From positions 372,001 to 436,000 of the forward strand of contig NZ_LT629702.1 of assembly GCF_900103345.1 (NCBI RefSeq): 64,000 nucleotides of DNA, in the 5' to 3' direction. The translations under genes were made by a program, and so were the position numbers. How positions within the stretch are numbered: the first letter of the stretch is position 1; the number at the start of each line of letters is the position of its first letter. Positions 60,952-64,000 of the stretch are shown here, one piece after another. This DNA is from Pseudomonas azotoformans (GTDB lineage Bacteria > Pseudomonadota > Gammaproteobacteria > Pseudomonadales > Pseudomonadaceae). A model generated the notes under the pieces. It did not search any database. It was not told the origin of the DNA and worked only from the letters and a program-made list of their open reading frames with translations.

Positions 60952-62055
60952 TCACTTCAATCCGGGTTCGATCAAACCGGCCACGCCACGCCCGATAACC
61001 TCCGGGTAACTGTGTTCGGCATCCAGGTTGGTCAGCACCACCACCGTCAACCGGTCATCGAGGTAGCGCGCGATGGACGAGGTAAAACCTTGCCAGGAGC
61101 CGCCGTGCTCGACCACGGGGTGGCCGTTGACCGTGCGGATTTCCCAGCCGAACCCGTAGCCTTGCGCCCGCTGTTTGCCGGCGTAGGGGTAGGGCGTCCA
61201 CATGCGTTGCAGCGAGGCGTGTGTGAGCAGGGTTTCATCGTAGAGGGCGCGGTCCCAGCGCTCCAGGTCGCGGACGGTAAAATAGAGCGTGCCGTCAGCC
61301 GTGGCATTGAAGGTCGGCGACACCCATTCCTGGTTCCTCAGCTCACCGTCGACCCTTTCGTAACCCGACGCCCGGTTGGGCACAATCGCGAGGTCCGAGA
61401 TGACCCGTGTCGAGCGCATGCCCAGCGGTGTGAAGATACGCTGCTGGAGAAACTCGCCATAAGGCATCCCGCTGACACGCTGGATCAGGATGCCGAGCAG
61501 CACGAAATTGGTGTTTTCGTAGGCCCAGTGCTGCCCGGCCTTGAAGTCCAGCGGCAGCTTGGTGATCGCCTTTGCCAGCTGCGCTTCGGTGAAGTCGCGG
61601 CGTATATCCAGCGGGCCACCGGGCTTTTGCAACGCTGGCGTGTCGTAGGCCGACAAGCCGGACGTGTGGGACAACAGATGGGCAACCGTGATCGGCGCCC
61701 AACTTGTCGGCGCCTCGGGGAAGTACGTGCGGATGCTGTCGTCCAGGCCGACCTTGCCTTGCTCCACCAGCATCATGACGGCGGTTGCGGTAAAGGATTT
61801 ACCCACCGAGCCGGATTGCAACACGCTGTCGGCGCTCATGGGCACGTCGAGTTCCACATTCGCCAGGCCATAGCCCTTGACGAGCACGGCCTGGCCGTTT
61901 CGATAGATACCGAGGGCCAGGCCTGGTAACTGCTGCCGGGTTATCTCTGCGTTGACATAGCGGTCGATGGCCGAGCGCTGTTCGTCCGTGAGCGGGGTGG
62001 CTATCGCCAGGGGCGCGGACATCAGCAGGACACTCGCCGCAAGGGTTCGGAACAT
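60952..62055 (-). CDS. Serine hydrolase, class C beta-lactamase/D-aminopeptidase family
   Basis: A 367-residue exported enzyme. Signal peptide covers about residues 1-20 (TLAASVLLMSAPLAIA). Active-site motifs are SVGK (SxxK nucleophile), YEN (YxN) and HGG in VEHGGSWQGF, taking the KTG place. These fit esterase EstB, D-aminopeptidase and class C beta-lactamase-like proteins; a true beta-lactamase is less likely given HGG. A GTG two codons upstream is rejected for the ATG at 62055 with AGAGG upstream. Stands alone. Confidence 0.9.
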   Translation of the reverse strand: MFRTLAASVLLMSAPLAIATPLTDEQRSAIDRYVNAEITRQQLPGLALGIYRNGQAVLVKGYGLANVELDVPMSADSVLQSGSVGKSFTATAVMMLVEQGKVGLDDSIRTYFPEAPTSWAPITVAHLLSHTSGLSAYDTPALQKPGGPLDIRRDFTEAQLAKAITKLPLDFKAGQHWAYENTNFVLLGILIQRVSGMPYGEFLQQRIFTPLGMRSTRVISDLAIVPNRASGYERVDGELRNQEWVSPTFNATADGTLYFTVRDLERWDRALYDETLLTHASLQRMWTPYPYAGKQRAQGYGFGWEIRTVNGHPVVEHGGSWQGFTSSIARYLDDRLTVVVLTNLDAEHSYPEVIGRGVAGLIEPGLK

Positions 62056-62165
62056 GGGCACCTCTGAAGCGTTTTTGCGGTTTCAGGAGGCGCCAGTGTG
62101 CGCGAGGGGGGTGGATGTTTGCGGGAGGTTTGATGGAGGCGGCGTGGAGCCGATGAGGCCAGCAC

Positions 62166-62609
62166 TCACAGAGGTTGGATGAATTTCACATACACCCGCT
62201 CAGGGTCGTGATCGTCAAGGTTTTCGATGCGCCCGCTCGGCACGAACCCGGCCTTTGCAAACAGCGCCTGGGCGGCGGTGTTCGACGCATTGGTTGAAGT
62301 AAACAGCTTGGGCGTCTTGCACGCTGCTTGTGCCGCCGTCAGCAACCGCAGCGCAACACCTTGGTGCTGATAAACTGGCGACACAACCACCAGCGCCACG
62401 AAGCCATGATCGAAAAAATCATGGGTCAGCACCAGGTATCCCACACACCGGCCAGCGCTATTGACGGCGACGAGGCAGTGTTGGCGAACCACCGCATCAT
62501 GGATGAATACACGGCGGTGGGTATGGGCCGTGGCGTAAGCATCCAGTTCGATCAGGGCGTGCACGTCGTCGGGCGTGGCCTGGCGGATGTTTATCGAGCG
62601 TGTAGGCAA
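62166..62609 (-). CDS. GNAT-family N-acetyltransferase
   Basis: A 147-residue acetyltransferase of GNAT fold. The acetyl-CoA-binding motif A is in VVSPVYQHQGVALRLL (V-x-x-x-x-Q/R-x-x-G pattern), and the C-terminal part has STNASNTAAQALFAKAGF, typical of motif B. The start is TTG at 62609, preceded by CTGAGG located inside the last codons of brnA; the gap to the brnA stop is 4 bp. It may thus be the third gene of the BrnT/BrnA operon. Substrate unknown. Confidence 0.88.
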   Translation of the reverse strand: MPTRSINIRQATPDDVHALIELDAYATAHTHRRVFIHDAVVRQHCLVAVNSAGRCVGYLVLTHDFFDHGFVALVVVSPVYQHQGVALRLLTAAQAACKTPKLFTSTNASNTAAQALFAKAGFVPSGRIENLDDHDPERVYVKFIQPL

Positions 62610-62613
62610 GTGA

Positions 62614-62988
62614 TTACCTCAGCGGAGTGGGTTTAGCCTTTGGTTTGGTCGGTTTTGGTGTGACTAATACTCGATTCAACTCTCCGGCGAGCGCGATCAG
62701 CTGCTGTTCCAGCGCTTCGACTTCGCAAAGGCTGATTCCCTCCTTGATGACTTGCAGGGTTTTGGCTTTTCTCGTCAGTGCGGATCCGAGGTTATGCGCG
62801 TCTTGGGAAACCAACACTTGGCGCAGTAGGTTGTTGATCACGGTTTGATAACCGGTACCTGCATTTTCCGCTCGCTCGCGGGCGGCTGCAATCACCGCAT
62901 CATCCAGCATGATAGTGATTCGGGTTTTGCCTTTGTTGCTGGCGACTGCACCGCGCTTGCCGGAGCTGAAGTCGTATTCGTCTTTCAT
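62614..62988 (-). CDS. brnA: BrnA-like antitoxin
   Basis: A 124-residue DNA-binding antitoxin candidate. The ribbon-helix-helix part is KTRITIMLDDAVIAAARERAENAGTGYQTVINNLLRQVL (about residues 20-58, given in segments), as in BrnA/CopG-like proteins. The C-terminal extension with coiled-coil character and a Lys/Pro-rich tail (TPKPTKPKAKPTPLR) is longer than in typical BrnA of about 90 residues. Starts 3 bp after the brnT stop. It would neutralise the toxin and autorepress at the palindrome upstream of brnT. Confidence 0.83.
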   Translation of the reverse strand: MKDEYDFSSGKRGAVASNKGKTRITIMLDDAVIAAARERAENAGTGYQTVINNLLRQVLVSQDAHNLGSALTRKAKTLQVIKEGISLCEVEALEQQLIALAGELNRVLVTPKPTKPKAKPTPLR

Positions 62989-62991
62989 GGT

Positions 62992-63273
62992 TCAAGCCTC
63001 CAAGTACTGGCGCCGTTCATTTTTGGATGCGCGCCTGGCACTGATAATCCGTACAAAATTTGGATCGCGGTAGGTGTAGGCCACTACCAATACGCGTCCC
63101 TTTGCGTCCGTACCCATGATTATCCAACGCTCTTCGTCGTGATCATTGTCTTGTATGGTTAGAGCGGTCTCGTCGTAAAACACCGGTTCTGCATCGGCAA
63201 GGCTCACTCCCTTGTGCTTTTGCTGATTAGTGATGCTTTTTGCTTTGTCGTATTGAATCCTGAAAGTTCTCAT
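62992..63273 (-). CDS. brnT: BrnT-family toxin
   Basis: A 93-residue RelE-fold ribonuclease toxin of the BrnT family. Recognisable are QYDKAKSITNQQKHKGVSL, AEPVFYD, DEERWIIMGTDAKGRVLVVAYTYR and RIISARRASKNERRQYLE, which follow the family order (substrate Arg and Lys in the final helix). The ATG at 63273 is preferred over an upstream in-frame start at 63303. Toxin before antitoxin is the normal brnTA order. Expected to be a translation-inhibiting RNase held by BrnA. Confidence 0.87.
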   Translation of the reverse strand: MRTFRIQYDKAKSITNQQKHKGVSLADAEPVFYDETALTIQDNDHDEERWIIMGTDAKGRVLVVAYTYRDPNFVRIISARRASKNERRQYLEA

Positions 63274-63620
63274 TATGCATATTTTATATGCATATAAAAG
63301 CAATTGGACAAAGCGACAGTCAGGGCATTGGTTCAGCGTCTGCGGGTCCCGATTTGGGTACGCACATCCCTACCTATCAGTGAGGGATCGATTTTGAGGA
63401 GGGTGCCCGCGTATGTCCGTGCGTAACCGGTGATGCGTTAAGTAGTCAGATTCCGATTCCATAGCCAGATAAGGTCTTATGTCGATATCAGACCAACCCC
63501 CGCCGTTTCCAGGCTATTTTCGCGCCGGTCAGCCCGCGTAAGGTGACTCATCATTCAAAAATGATGATCGCCTGACCCTCCAGTCAGTCCTCACGCCGAT
63601 CACCGAGAACAACAAAAACA
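63274..63620. other. Intergenic region between brnT and gabP
   Basis: 347 bp without a convincing gene. It includes the palindrome at 63282-63299 and a hairpin TCATCATT-CAAA-AATGATGA (63548-63567) about 54 bp before gabP, possibly a regulator site or leader hairpin. Nothing else stands out. Confidence 0.5.
63282..63299. promoter_or_regulatory. 18-bp perfect palindrome upstream of brnT
   Basis: TTTTATATGCATATAAAA reads the same on both strands and lies 8 bp before the brnT ATG. It is a probable BrnA operator overlapping the promoter or ribosome site. Confidence 0.7.
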
Positions 63621-64000
63621 ATGAATAGCCTCCATTCCAACGACTCGAACGGCCAGTTGGCGCAAGGCTTCAAGCCGCGCCATGTCACCATGCTTTCCAT
63701 TGCGGGGATTATCGGCGCGGGGTTGTTTGTCGGGTCTGGGCATGCGATTGCGGCGGCGGGGCCGGCGGTGCTGCTGGCCTATCTGTTTTCCGGCCTGCTG
63801 GTGGTGCTGGTCATGCGCATGCTGGGGGAGATGGCGGTAGCCAACCCGGACACCGGTTCATTCTCGACCTACGCCGACCAGGCCATCGGCCGCTGGGCCG
63901 GCTTTACCATCGGCTGGCTGTACTGGTGGTTCTGGGTGCTGGTGATTCCCATCGAAGCCCTGGCCGCCGGGTATATCCTCAACCAGTGGTTCCCGCAGAT
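63621..64000 (+). CDS. gabP: Amino-acid permease, GabP-like (3' end outside window)
   Basis: The first 126 codons of an APC-superfamily permease. After a short cytoplasmic N terminus, FKPRHVTMLSIAGIIGAGLFVGSGHAI marks TM1 with the GxG unwound substrate site (quoted as IGAGLFVGSG), followed by LGEMAVANPDTGSFSTYA and WAGFTIGWLYWWFWV. These are the characteristic segments of gamma-aminobutyrate permease. The protein is cut by the window end. The ribosome site before the ATG at 63621 is weak. Confidence 0.85.
   Translation, partial: MNSLHSNDSNGQLAQGFKPRHVTMLSIAGIIGAGLFVGSGHAIAAAGPAVLLAYLFSGLLVVLVMRMLGEMAVANPDTGSFSTYADQAIGRWAGFTIGWLYWWFWVLVIPIEALAAGYILNQWFPQ

Noticed and set aside
60952..62055. 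Calling the serine hydrolase an AmpC resistance gene
   Set aside because: It has SxxK and YxN but HGG in place of KTG, more like esterases or peptidases of the family.

Overview
The window looks like a chromosomal segment of a Pseudomonas, most likely of the P. fluorescens group. The evidence is high G+C coding sequence, Pseudomonas-type REP sequence (57361-57639), a gabP-type permease and FlgG of Pseudomonas type, and many small catabolic operons each with its own LysR, AraC, IclR, MarR or TetR regulator. Both ends cut genes: an aldehyde dehydrogenase on the left and a GABA-permease-like gene on the right. Product calls rest on motifs and family resemblance read by eye; no searches were run.

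Catabolic left half (1-20863). First come an aldehyde dehydrogenase, a class III aminotransferase, an outer-membrane barrel and an IclR regulator. Divergent from the regulator is an eight-gene operon (4588-13036): ThDP decarboxylase, aldehyde dehydrogenase, an SDR without its catalytic Tyr/Lys, a BNR propeller, a VOC protein, a DUF1185 protein, a flavin hydroxylase and a hydratase. This looks like an uncharacterised aromatic or side-chain pathway. Two AraC regulators follow, then an amine or imino-acid module (ornithine-cyclodeaminase-like protein, RidA, DAO-type flavoprotein, alpha/beta hydrolase, MFS).

Indole-3-acetate module (20387-28830). A MarR regulator is divergent from an amidase and a SnoaL-like gene, followed by a flavin monooxygenase, a small protein, a Rieske oxygenase pair, an SDR, a ferredoxin-type reductase and a flavin reductase. 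The content matches iacR, iacH, iacI and iacABCDEFG, which converts indole-3-acetate to catechol. One operator-like sequence occurs upstream of both iacH and iacA.

Efflux and membrane region (29095-38928). A LysR gene converges on a tripartite RND efflux operon that begins with a small exported protein. A nearly identical sequence element sits before the LysR gene and before the efflux operon. A strongly structured 5' region precedes an ArnT/PMT-like membrane protein and an alpha/beta hydrolase.

Defence-like island (42130-47721). Between ordinary catabolic genes lies a lower-G+C block encoding LeoC, LeoB and LeoA-like bacterial dynamins, resembling the Eleos anti-phage system. The P-loop of one GTPase is on LeoC and the other G motifs are on LeoB. 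A divergent unknown gene (46744-47721) may belong to it.

Right part. 47697-53524 is a LysR-controlled CoA-transferase, HMG-CoA-lyase-like, VOC, D-hydroxyacid dehydrogenase and DctA unit, suggestive of 3-hydroxy-3-methylglutarate or a related diacid. 53625-57365 is a TetR-controlled N-demethylase (DgcA/StcD type) with a betaine-binding protein. After a REP-derived repeat structure come two small ORFs, a two-component system, an orphan flgG, a serine hydrolase, a BrnT/BrnA toxin-antitoxin pair with a linked GNAT gene, and the start of gabP.
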